A DNA stretch of 23,335 nucleotides, taken from assembly GCA_036654795.1 (NCBI GenBank), contig JAVVRI010000019.1:1-23335 (forward strand). The letters run 5' to 3'. This stretch comes from JAVVRI01 sp036654795. GTDB taxonomy: Bacteria > Bacteroidota > Bacteroidia > Bacteroidales > Tannerellaceae. The notes beneath the pieces are model-generated. The model saw only the letters and a list, made by a program, of their open reading frames with translations. It was not told the origin of the DNA and did no database searches. Shown piece after piece: positions 1 through 6,122 of the stretch; position 1 is the stretch's first letter; each line of letters starts with the position of its first letter. Made by a program: the position numbers and the translations under genes.

Positions 1-812
1 TACGTAGCCAGCCCTGTATCGTAAAAATAGATTTTAGGTGTTTTTACGAGCCTTTTGCCTATATTCTCAAAGTAAGGAGGAAGCAAATAAAGAATGTATG
101 AAGCAGCCAGAATATTAAGCCAATTATTAATCGTGATCTTTGTTACCCCTACTTCATTAGATAGGGCTGAAGCGTTAAATTCCGTACCGATTCTTCCGGC
201 ACACAGCCCGAGGAATGTTTGAAATTGGCGCAAGTCTTTTACATTTACGATCTTTCTTACATCCCGTTCGATGTAAGTTGTATAGTAATCTCGGAATAAC
301 TTTTCACGGGGTAATTTATTACTCCAGAAGCTCGGATAACCACCATTTAGGATTAACGTGTCGGCCGATTGGTTGCGCTCTTCTTCGCTTAGTTCTTGCA
401 GGGATAACGGCAGCAGGTTTAAGACCGCGGTACGTCCAGCAAGGGATTGAGTGATGTTTTCCAATAGGGTGAAATTACTGCTCCCGGTTACAATGAATTT
501 GCGATCTTTTTTTCCTTTGTAAATATCATCATCGACAGCCACCTGAATATAAGAGAAGATTGTCGGGAAGTGGTGAGCTTCGTCTATGATTACACCGTTC
601 GGATGGCTCGCTATGAACTTGACAGGATCTTGTTCAACCATTAGCAGAGATTCTATATTTTCCAGATTCACATAAGGCAGATTGGGAAACAGCTCTTTAC
701 ATAGGGTCGTTTTACCTGATTGCCGAGGTCCGGTAATGGTAATAACATGATAATATTGTGCCGAATCAAGTATTTCAGCCCCTAACTTTCTAACTATAAA
801 CCCCTTGCTCAT
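1..812 (-). CDS. AAA ATPase, DUF4143 family (carboxy end beyond window)
   Basis: The minus strand is open from an ATG at 812 to the window edge, giving 270 residues with no stop; the remainder lies outside. A Walker A motif (GPRQSGKTT) is at residues 28-36, Walker B with the DEAHH run at 73-81, and a sensor-like VTGSSN at 108-113. Residues about 170-270 (YYTTYIERDV, then a helix-turn-helix-like stretch and an IYFYDTGLA motif) match the start of the DUF4143 domain that follows AAA_14 in this family. Members are usually about 380-420 residues, so roughly a third is missing. The cellular role of the family is not established; members are scattered in accessory regions and are sometimes discussed as toxin-antitoxin-like, which I cannot support here. 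A promoter-like TACATTTG lies 40 bases upstream. It sits next to an integrase stub and a tRNA gene, consistent with an acquired region. Confidence 0.85.
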   Translation of the reverse strand, partial: MSKGFIVRKLGAEILDSAQYYHVITITGPRQSGKTTLCKELFPNLPYVNLENIESLLMVEQDPVKFIASHPNGVIIDEAHHFPTIFSYIQVAVDDDIYKGKKDRKFIVTGSSNFTLLENITQSLAGRTAVLNLLPLSLQELSEEERNQSADTLILNGGYPSFWSNKLPREKLFRDYYTTYIERDVRKIVNVKDLRQFQTFLGLCAGRIGTEFNASALSNEVGVTKITINNWLNILAASYILYLLPPYFENIGKRLVKTPKIYFYDTGLAT

Positions 813-849
813 AATTCTGACAATTTGTATTGTTGACTATATAATTTGT

Positions 850-857
850 CAAATGTA
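850..857 (-). promoter_or_regulatory. Bacteroidetes -7 element for the DUF4143 ATPase
   Basis: Read on the minus strand this is TACATTTG, a full match to TAnnTTTG. It would start transcription near 843, leaving a leader of about 30 bases before the ATG at 812. No clear -33 TTTG is present, only T-rich sequence at the expected distance. Confidence 0.4.
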
Positions 858-928
858 GGCTATTTGTTTTGATTATAAAAGAAAGAAAGAGAATTTTATT
901 TGCATACATGCAGCCCCCCATTTTATAA

Positions 929-1318
929 TCAGGAAGGCATTTTCAGTTGTACGATATTAGCGTACAACTGACTTCCTTCTTTTGTCAACTTTCGCTTCAG
1001 AGCCGTTTTAAGTTCAAACTTATTGTTCTCGTCATTTAATAATGTGGCAGTTGTGTATTCTTTATGTTCAGAGTTCAATTCCAGCATTCGTTGTTGTAAC
1101 TCTGCTTGTTTGTCAAGAATAATCTTCTGGATATAATCTTTGTTAGGACAGTTGGGTTTGGGCTTACTCTTTGTGAAATCCCAAAGGCTGGGTTTAATTG
1201 ATATGCCTAAACTTTGGTATTTACGTTTTCCTCCTTTGGAAACTTGGAGCATTAGAGGACATTCACCATTTGATAGTGTCTTAGATTTGTAGCAAACTAC
1301 TGAAATAGAAGCATTCAT
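929..1318 (-). pseudogene. Tyrosine recombinase remnant (arm-binding domain only)
   Basis: From the ATG at 1318 the frame encodes 129 residues. The first 85 or so (ISVVCYKSKTL, GKRKYQSLGISI, LWDFTKSKPKPNCPNKD) are the amino-terminal arm-DNA-binding domain of Bacteroidetes tyrosine integrases. The SAM-like core-binding domain and the catalytic domain with its R-K-H-R-H-Y residues are absent: after about residue 90 the sequence switches to an unrelated lysine-rich tail ending IVQLKMPS and stops. Complete relatives are about 400 residues, so this is a truncated, inactive gene, probably a deletion fusion. The frame is also open upstream to a GTG at 1390, but family members begin at the MNAS methionine, so I chose 1318. 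It begins about 130 bases beyond the 3' end of tRNA-Gly, the usual place for an element integrated at a tRNA. Confidence 0.7.
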
Positions 1319-1403
1319 AAGCAATTTTCGGTTTACATCTTGGTTTACATGGTAGTCCTCAAACCGTTTGTAATCGTCCAAACTAAACACTCTGTAAAGA
1401 AAA

Positions 1404-1437
1404 AATCCTGAATGTCAACTGTCTGACTTTCAGGATT
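1404..1437 (-). terminator. Hairpin terminator of tRNA-Gly
   Basis: Arms 1404-1412 and 1429-1437 pair over 9 bp, then after one mismatch 1414-1417 pairs with 1424-1427, leaving a 6-base loop. Read on the minus strand the hairpin is followed by a T-rich run (1396-1403). It starts 9 bases past the tRNA 3' end, so it most likely terminates the tRNA transcript and separates it from the integrase remnant. Confidence 0.7.
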
Positions 1438-1445
1438 ATCAAAGG

Positions 1446-1518
1446 AGCGGTAAGCGAGACTCGAACTCGTGACCCTCAGCTTGGGAAGCTGATGCTCTAC
1501 CAACTGAGCTACTACCGC
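1446..1518 (-). tRNA. tRNA-Gly (anticodon CCC)
   Basis: The minus strand folds into a 73-base cloverleaf: acceptor GCGGTAG with TTACCGC (last pair G-U), D arm GCTC/GAGC, anticodon arm TCAGC-TTCCCAA-GCTGA with anticodon CCC, a 5-base variable loop, and a T arm with loop TTCGAGT. The discriminator is T, as expected for bacterial tRNA-Gly. After it come CC then T, so CCA is not fully encoded. The first T-stem pair is A49 with C65, a mismatch; the other four pairs are sound. It would read the GGG codon. A promoter-like TACTTTTG lies 11 bases upstream and a hairpin terminator follows. The 3' end faces the integrase remnant, so the gene was probably the integration site of a lost element. Confidence 0.93.
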
Positions 1519-1529
1519 GTTGGATGATG

Positions 1530-1537
1530 CAAAAGTA
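1530..1537 (-). promoter_or_regulatory. -7 element of tRNA-Gly promoter
   Basis: The minus strand reads TACTTTTG, a full TAnnTTTG match, 11 bases before the first base of the tRNA, so transcription would begin about 4-5 bases ahead of the mature 5' end. It diverges from the argB element 22 bases away. Confidence 0.5.
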
Positions 1538-1558
1538 GACAAATCTTTCTTTTTTTAG

Positions 1559-1566
1559 TAACTTTG
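1559..1566 (+). promoter_or_regulatory. -7 element of argB promoter
   Basis: TAACTTTG matches TAnnTTTG and lies 19 bases before the argB ATG. The expected start of transcription is near 1573, giving a leader of about 13 bases. The -33 region is only T-rich. Confidence 0.55.
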
Positions 1567-1585
1567 CAGCATAAATATTTACAAA

Positions 1586-2362
1586 ATGATAAAAAAAGAA
1601 AAACTTACGCTGGTTAAGGTGGGCGGAAAGATTGTTGAAGAGGAGGATACGCTTCGCAATCTGCTTCATGACTTCTCTGTAATTGAGGGATATAAGGTGC
1701 TAGTGCATGGTGGTGGCCGCTCAGCTACGAAGTTGGCAGCCCAATTGGGGATTGAAAGCAAGATGGTGAACGGACGTCGTATTACGGACGCTGAAACGCT
1801 GAAAGTTGTAACAATGGTGTATGGCGGACTAGTAAATAAGAATATTGTTGCTGGTTTGCAGGCCTGTGGTGTCAATGCTTTGGGCTTGACGGGGGCGGAT
1901 ATGAACCTAATATGTTCTGAAAAACGCCCTGTTGTGGATGTGGATTATGGCTTTGTTGGGGATGTAAAGGAGGTGAATGCCGATTTGCTGGCTTCTCTGA
2001 TTCATCAAGGGGTGGTGCCTGTGCTGGCTCCTTTGACGCACGACAAGCAGGGAAATATGTTGAATACCAATGCCGACACGATTGCCGGTGAGGCTGCTAA
2101 AGCATTGGCCAAACATTTTGACGTAACGCTGATGTTCTGCTTCGAGAAAAAGGGCGTTTTACAGGATGAGAACGATGACGAGAGTGTGATTCCGGAAATA
2201 GACCGTGCTGCTTTTGCCCGGTATGTGGAGCAAGGTGTTATTCAGGGTGGAATGATTCCTAAGCTCGAAAATTCCTTTCAAGCCATTGATGCCGGTGTAA
2301 AGCAAGTCGTTATCACGCAAGCATCCGAGATGCATCTGGGTAAGGGTACGAAAGTCTTTTGA
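1586..2362 (+). CDS. argB: Acetylglutamate (or succinylglutamate) kinase
   Basis: This 258-residue protein is of the amino-acid kinase fold and the normal ArgB length. The KVGGK motif (residues 11-15) and the VHGGGRSATKLA glycine loop (40-51) form the ATP and substrate phosphate site; NGRR (62-65) and GLTGADMN, MLNTNADTIAGE and GGMIPKLENS further on are all ArgB signatures. It phosphorylates the gamma-carboxyl of an N-acylated glutamate in arginine synthesis in the cytoplasm. Bacteroides species are known to use N-succinyl rather than N-acetyl intermediates in this pathway, so the true substrate may be N-succinylglutamate; the sequence alone does not decide. It lacks the long amino-terminal helix seen in arginine-inhibited hexameric forms. 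No other arg gene is nearby. It has its own promoter-like site and ends at a hairpin shared with the convergent peptidase. Confidence 0.93.
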   Translation: MIKKEKLTLVKVGGKIVEEEDTLRNLLHDFSVIEGYKVLVHGGGRSATKLAAQLGIESKMVNGRRITDAETLKVVTMVYGGLVNKNIVAGLQACGVNALGLTGADMNLICSEKRPVVDVDYGFVGDVKEVNADLLASLIHQGVVPVLAPLTHDKQGNMLNTNADTIAGEAAKALAKHFDVTLMFCFEKKGVLQDENDDESVIPEIDRAAFARYVEQGVIQGGMIPKLENSFQAIDAGVKQVVITQASEMHLGKGTKVF

Positions 2363-2373
2363 TTGCATCATAA

Positions 2374-2430
2374 ACACCCCCTCTTTTACACCTGTCCGAT
2401 ACCCTAAGCGGACAAGTGTAAAAGGAGTGT
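2374..2430. terminator. Shared terminator of argB and M28 peptidase
   Basis: Core arms 2383-2398 and 2409-2424 pair at 15 of 16 positions with a 10-base loop; weaker pairing continues outward to about 2374/2430. T-rich tracts lie on both outer sides. It starts 11 bases after the argB stop and ends 5 bases before the stop of the convergent peptidase gene, so it can serve both. Confidence 0.75.
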
Positions 2431-2435
2431 CTTAT

Positions 2436-3983
2436 TTATTCTTTCTCATACAGCCCTTCACGGGAAAGTTGATTGTCCAAGTTGGCTACGCCTAGAGTGA
2501 TGATAGCGGTAACTGTGGCGGCATGCTGCTGGTATTCGGGGATACTTTTGGTGTAAAGGTCGCGTTCGGTATGCCATATTTCATCGTAACTAAAGTTATA
2601 TCCTTTTACATCGCGGGTAACAAAGCCGATTGTTGGCACCCCTGCTACGGTGAATACGGAAGCATCCGTACCTCCTGTTACTTTTGGTTTGCGGCGAGGC
2701 TCTACTACTTTGAGGGTGAAGGGAAAGTCCGGGTTGATACTATTGATGGGTTCTGAGATGCGGGCAAAGTCATCGTACATGGCTTTCGGTACGTTGAGGC
2801 CAACCGGAGGGGTTGGTCCGCCGTCGCGGTTAAAAAGATTGGATATCTTATCCAGCTTGTCTGCATTCGTCTTACACCATGCGGTAGCGCCAAGGAGCCC
2901 GAACTCTTCGCCGGCAAAGAGGCAGAAGAGCATCGTGCGTTTGGGTTTGCCACCGGCTTTCATGATCATGCGGGCAGCTTCCATTACCGGTGTTACGCCG
3001 GAACCGTCGTCTACTCCACCGGTTGCCACGTCGTAAGCATCCAGATGACCGCTTGCCATGACATATTCGTTCGGATATTTACTGCCTTTGATGGAGGCAA
3101 CAACGTTGTAACACTTTACAGGTCCCGGTTTGAAATGGTTGCGAATGTCAAATTCGAGCAGGAAGCTGCGCCGCTCCTGCGCCATTTGACGGATGACGGC
3201 ATATTGATGTTCGTCCAACTTAATGTCCGGAACGGTGGGCAGCTTGTCGAAGTTCATTGTCGGATCTTTTACGACCATCTTATCGTAAAGCGCACGTAGT
3301 GGCACGGTAGAGGATTGGATGATGCCCAAAATACCAGCCTGACACATCTCTTTATAGAACAAAGCCGGCTCTTCCTTGTAGGGGAGGAGCGGGGTGTTGG
3401 TCTTATTCGTCCAGTTAGCCTCTTCGATGGCGTTGTTTTGCTCACTGATCTTGTTGTTTTCTGTTATGATGGCGGCGCGGAGTGAGTCGGCATGTGCAGA
3501 GTGCTCAATCGCCCAGCCGTTGTTGCTACCACCGATTAGTACCCAAGCACCTTTCAGTTGTCCTTTCATTCGGTTGAATTCCTCTTGCGTACGGGGTTCT
3601 AATACTACGTGGCCTTGTTGCAGTCCCTTCGTACCGGAACTGTATGAGGGGGTAACGAAGTGCAGATTCATCCCCTCTTCCCCTAATATTTTACCGAACC
3701 ATGGGCCACGGTTGAAGCCTACCGGCATAACACCAGCCTCTTGCAATTCTACTTGAAGTCCCCATTCCCTGAACTTGGATGCGCTCCATTCTACTGCATT
3801 CTCATAGGCGTCCGATCCGATCAGGCGTCCGCCTATACGATTGGATAGTATGTCCAGATGGTTCATTACTTGATTATCGTTCTGACCGATTTCGATAATC
3901 TTCTTTACAGCAGCATCCTGTGCCTGCATGAAGGCTGTAGTCATACCAGCCAGCAGCACACAAATAAGTACTCTTTTTTTCAT
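2436..3983 (-). CDS. Secreted M28 family zinc aminopeptidase
   Basis: A 515-residue protein with a signal peptide (residues 1-21, cleavage likely after MQAQ or just before it). Residues about 100-240 form the PA-like insertion region, and the M28 catalytic domain occupies about 290-500. Zinc ligands can be read directly: H313 in SGHLD, D325 in VDDGSG, E360 next to the general base E359 in AGEEFG, D387 in NRDGG, and H471 in IWHTERD; the GGTDASVF loop is at 437-444. All are intact, so it should be an active di-zinc exopeptidase in the periplasm or at the cell surface. Its preferred substrate cannot be told from sequence. The start ATG is only 2 bases after the stop of a decayed small frame (3986-4153), suggesting they were once co-transcribed from the promoter-like site at 4179-4186. 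Confidence 0.9.
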   Translation of the reverse strand: MKKRVLICVLLAGMTTAFMQAQDAAVKKIIEIGQNDNQVMNHLDILSNRIGGRLIGSDAYENAVEWSASKFREWGLQVELQEAGVMPVGFNRGPWFGKILGEEGMNLHFVTPSYSSGTKGLQQGHVVLEPRTQEEFNRMKGQLKGAWVLIGGSNNGWAIEHSAHADSLRAAIITENNKISEQNNAIEEANWTNKTNTPLLPYKEEPALFYKEMCQAGILGIIQSSTVPLRALYDKMVVKDPTMNFDKLPTVPDIKLDEHQYAVIRQMAQERRSFLLEFDIRNHFKPGPVKCYNVVASIKGSKYPNEYVMASGHLDAYDVATGGVDDGSGVTPVMEAARMIMKAGGKPKRTMLFCLFAGEEFGLLGATAWCKTNADKLDKISNLFNRDGGPTPPVGLNVPKAMYDDFARISEPINSINPDFPFTLKVVEPRRKPKVTGGTDASVFTVAGVPTIGFVTRDVKGYNFSYDEIWHTERDLYTKSIPEYQQHAATVTAIITLGVANLDNQLSREGLYEKE

Positions 3984-3985
3984 AT

Positions 3986-4153
3986 TTATCTAACTATATT
4001 TAGTAACTCATTATACGAACTCACCACTCCATATTTCACATTTTCAGTGCTAATAGCTCTAAAATGTTCTTCTGCACACCTTCCGGAGCAAACTTTTTAG
4101 GATCATATATTGAATCGAGAAGACCAACTCCTTTATTTTTTAGTATGCTTCAT
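3986..4153 (-). pseudogene. Decayed small gene just upstream of the M28 peptidase
   Basis: On the minus strand an ATG at 4153 (MKHTKK, then stop) is followed in a second frame by protein-like sequence (GVGLLDSIYDPKKFAPE, then GVQKNILELLALK, about 4130-4030) and then, back in the first frame, by TENVKYGVVSSYNELLNIVR ending in TAA at 3986. Joining the frames would give a protein of just under 60 residues; ATG and stop are in the same frame, so the two shifts compensate. I do not recognise the family. A promoter-like TAACTTTG 20-odd bases upstream and the stop placed 2 bases before the M28 start fit a former small gene heading the peptidase transcript. The reading depends on protein-like composition alone, so it remains uncertain; the plus-strand frames here are antisense to it. 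Confidence 0.4.
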
Positions 4154-4172
4154 AACTTTGTAGTTATGACCT

Positions 4173-4201
4173 TACATACAAAGTTATTCATTTTGTATGT
4201 A
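4173..4201. repeat. Perfect 10-bp inverted repeat, possible operator
   Basis: TACATACAAA (4173-4182) is repeated inverted at 4192-4201 with a 9-base spacer. It overlaps the minus-strand -7 element at 4179-4186 and the predicted transcription start near 4172, as an operator would. It is not followed by a T run, so it is unlikely to be a terminator. The rest of the stretch 3984-4370 holds the decayed gene, this site and the promoter of the His-rich gene; I see nothing else in it. Confidence 0.45.
4179..4186 (-). promoter_or_regulatory. -7 element upstream of decayed gene and M28 peptidase
   Basis: The minus strand reads TAACTTTG, matching TAnnTTTG. The predicted start near 4172 leaves about 20 bases to the ATG at 4153 and about 190 to the M28 ATG. 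It is the only good match upstream of the peptidase. Confidence 0.4.
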
Positions 4202-4338
4202 CAATCCTATATAAATTCTATTTATTTTGAACGGGTGCAATCTTCTATCTTTTGCGCATGAGTCGTCATTGATCAGCTAAAATTGGCTGTGAAAATTGTT
4301 TTCTTATCATTACCTGCCTATAAATGGCATTTTTTATC

Positions 4339-4346
4339 TAATTTTG
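4339..4346 (+). promoter_or_regulatory. -7 element of the His-rich membrane protein gene
   Basis: TAATTTTG is a full TAnnTTTG match. Transcription would start near 4353, about 18 bases ahead of the ATG at 4371; this supports that start over an upstream in-frame ATG at 4296, which lies before the promoter. Confidence 0.5.
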
Positions 4347-4370
4347 CACTTGAAAATAGACTTGTTTAAA

Positions 4371-4718
4371 ATGAAGGCGATGCGTAGTACACTAGTGAAG
4401 TTTCTGCTGATAGTGCTCTTTGTGAGTTACTATGTAGGAGGCACGGCCTTTACGCATACGCATCATTTCCGAAATTATAGCATTACCCACTCGCACCCCT
4501 ACCTGCCCGGCACGGGAGAAGAGCCTCATCACAACCATACGGCTATTGCCTTTAATACCATTCAGCAACTCAATGAGCTGGCGTTCGAGCCGCTTGTTGT
4601 TTCTGTTTTGGCTGCGGTCAGCTGGTTGCTGCTGACTATTTTCGTGTCGAGTGGTTCTTACCCAATGGTGCTGCGTGCGCTCCACGCTCCTCAACTGCGC
4701 GCCCCTCCCTGTTTGTAG
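4371..4718 (+). CDS. Small His-rich membrane protein next to metal efflux genes
   Basis: A 115-residue protein with hydrophobic segments at about residues 8-24 and 75-93, leaving a 50-residue loop probably on the periplasmic side. That loop holds eight histidines in 28 residues (29, 31, 32, 40, 42, 53, 54, 56) in pairs such as HTHH, HSH and HHNH, which is the composition of a metal-binding loop. I believe similar uncharacterised proteins occur in Bacteroidetes, but cannot name the family with confidence. It precedes, on the same strand, the adaptor, pump and channel genes, with a 285-base gap that contains a repeat array. A role as metal sensor, buffer or chaperone for the pump is inference from composition and position only. 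The frame is also open to an ATG at 4296, but the promoter-like site at 4339 favours 4371. Confidence 0.65.
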   Translation: MKAMRSTLVKFLLIVLFVSYYVGGTAFTHTHHFRNYSITHSHPYLPGTGEEPHHNHTAIAFNTIQQLNELAFEPLVVSVLAAVSWLLLTIFVSSGSYPMVLRALHAPQLRAPPCL

Positions 4719-4737
4719 ATACGCTTATCTGAAAAGC

Positions 4738-4913
4738 ATACATGCTTTTTACACAAAGGATGCATGCTTTTCGGAAAAAGGATGCATGCTTTACCCAAAA
4801 AGGATGTATGCTTTGCATGAAACGAATGCGCTCTTTTTCGAAGGAAAACCCGATATGGACATACCGATGACTTTTCCAAGTCATACCGATGACCGCATAA
4901 AGTCATTGCGACG
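4738..4913. repeat. Degenerate 22-bp-periodic repeat array (about 8 units)
   Basis: ATGCTTT recurs at 4742, 4764, 4786 and 4808, exactly 22 bases apart, within units that read AAAGGATGCATGCTTT or close to it, a near-palindrome. A fifth unit at 4826-4847 is diverged. In the same 22-bp phase a second motif, CATACCGATGAC, occurs at 4860 and 4882, and a diverged third copy follows (CATTGCGACG from 4904). Twenty-two is not a multiple of three, so the open frames across it are not genes. There are no long unique spacers, so it is not CRISPR. It fills most of the gap 4719-5003 between the His-rich gene and the efflux adaptor; the remainder of that gap holds no clear motif except a weak AAGCTTTG near 4959-4966. 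Confidence 0.7.
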
Positions 4914-5003
4914 TTTTGACACCTCGAAATAGCACGCCATTCATCTAAAACGAAACAAAAGCTTTGCGTCAGAATTTTTACATATCTATAATAGAATCAG
5001 AAA

Positions 5004-6113
5004 ATGAAACATATATTGTTATCATTGCTGTTAGCAGTGGTTATCGCTTCTTGCGGAAATAAGAAACAAGAGGAGGGCGTGGCAAATCGCGTCAGTCTGC
5101 GTGGCGACACGGTGGTGGTAGGGGCGGCGTCTCCTATCCTAAAAGAGTTACAAACAGAAGTGGTGAAGCAGGAGCTCTACCGAATGGAGTTTGCCACCTC
5201 CGGTGTGGTGCGGGCAATCCCTACCCATTATGCAGAGGTAGCTTCCCCTTTTGCCGGACGGATCACGAAGTCTTTCGTTCGTCTGGGGCAGAAGGTGGCA
5301 CCGGGCAGTCCGATCTTCGAGATTAGTTCCCCCTCCTTCTTTGAAACCGGCAAAGCCTATTACCAAGCGCGGCAAGAGATGGAGCTGGCGCAAAAGAGCC
5401 TGAAGCGCGAGAAAGACCTGCTGCAAAACCACGTCGGCGTGCAGAAGGAGCTGGAAGAGGCTGAAGTGAATTACGAATTGAAAAAGAAAGATTACGAGAA
5501 CGCCACGGCAGCCCTGATGGTCTTTCAGATGAAGCCCGAAGAGCTGGTACTGGGGCAACCTTTAACGGTACGCTCACCCATCGCAGGCGAGGTGGTGACA
5601 GATCGCATCGTGCTGGGGCAGTATATTCGCGAAGATGCCGAGCCGGTAGCTGTGATTGCTAATCTGACGGAGGTGTGGGTTGTTGCCCATGTCAAGGAAA
5701 AGGATTTGAGCTTGGTGAAGAACCTTGATCAGGTGGAGATCCGCCTCGTTGCTTTGCCCGATCAGCCGCTTACCGGAAAGATTTATCATATCAGCGAAAT
5801 GTTGGACGAAGCGACTCGCTCAGTAGAAGTATTGATTGCTTGCGACAATACCGCCCGACTGATGAAGCCCGCCATGTATGGCACCGTCCGTTTAAGCGAC
5901 CGTGAGACGGAGGCGATCCGCATCCCTACGGCTGCCATCCTGCAACAAGAGGACAGCCCCTACGTACTCCTCTCGCTCGGCAATAATTGTTACCGCAAGC
6001 AACCGGTAGTTACCGGTACTACTGAAGGTGGACGAACCGTGATCATCTCCGGACTAAAGGCGGGCGATACGATAATTACTGTCGGTGCTTTTTATTTACT
6101 TGACGCACGATAA
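5004..6113 (+). CDS. RND efflux periplasmic adaptor lipoprotein (CzcB/CusB-like)
   Basis: A 369-residue membrane-fusion protein. The lipobox IASC places the lipidated cysteine at residue 17, so it is anchored in a membrane facing the periplasm. A biotinyl-lipoyl half (VASPFAGRITKSFVRLGQKV, about 75-94) precedes a coiled-coil hairpin (about 115-175, rich in Glu, Lys and Gln), then the second lipoyl half (VRSPIAGEVV, about 190-200), a beta-barrel domain and a membrane-proximal domain to the end. It bridges the inner-membrane pump to the outer-membrane channel. The pump gene starts 9 bases after its stop and the channel follows, so the three form an operon. It has no His-rich metal-binding domain of its own. 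No clean promoter motif is seen; AAGCTTTG at about 4959 is the nearest. Confidence 0.9.
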   Translation: MKHILLSLLLAVVIASCGNKKQEEGVANRVSLRGDTVVVGAASPILKELQTEVVKQELYRMEFATSGVVRAIPTHYAEVASPFAGRITKSFVRLGQKVAPGSPIFEISSPSFFETGKAYYQARQEMELAQKSLKREKDLLQNHVGVQKELEEAEVNYELKKKDYENATAALMVFQMKPEELVLGQPLTVRSPIAGEVVTDRIVLGQYIREDAEPVAVIANLTEVWVVAHVKEKDLSLVKNLDQVEIRLVALPDQPLTGKIYHISEMLDEATRSVEVLIACDNTARLMKPAMYGTVRLSDRETEAIRIPTAAILQQEDSPYVLLSLGNNCYRKQPVVTGTTEGGRTVIISGLKAGDTIITVGAFYLLDAR

Positions 6114-6122
6114 GCCTGAGCT

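Noticed and set aside
215..454. Plus-strand open frame opposite the DUF4143 ATPase
   Set aside because: Antisense to clear ATPase sequence and without any recognisable domain.
1..928. A second copy of the tRNA 3' end marking the far boundary of an island
   Set aside because: I scanned for the T-arm sequence of the tRNA and did not find it in this stretch.
1345..1669. Minus-strand open frames running through the tRNA and the argB start
   Set aside because: They are translations of the tRNA gene and the antisense of argB.
4153..4160. Plus-strand TAACTTTG as a promoter
   Set aside because: It matches the -7 consensus but no plus-strand gene starts within 200 bases and the next gene has its own element at 4339.
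4064..4261. Plus-strand 65-codon open frame upstream of the His-rich gene
   Set aside because: It is antisense to the more protein-like minus-strand fragments and has no promoter in a sensible place.
4738..4913. CRISPR array
   Set aside because: The period is 22 bp in total, units are degenerate and there are no unique spacers or cas genes.
4651..4932. Open frames on both strands across the 22-bp array that look like Cys/Lys/Met-rich peptides
   Set aside because: The apparent peptide repeats come from a 22-bp DNA repeat that cycles through all three frames; no family, no promoter, and the frames start inside the His-rich gene.
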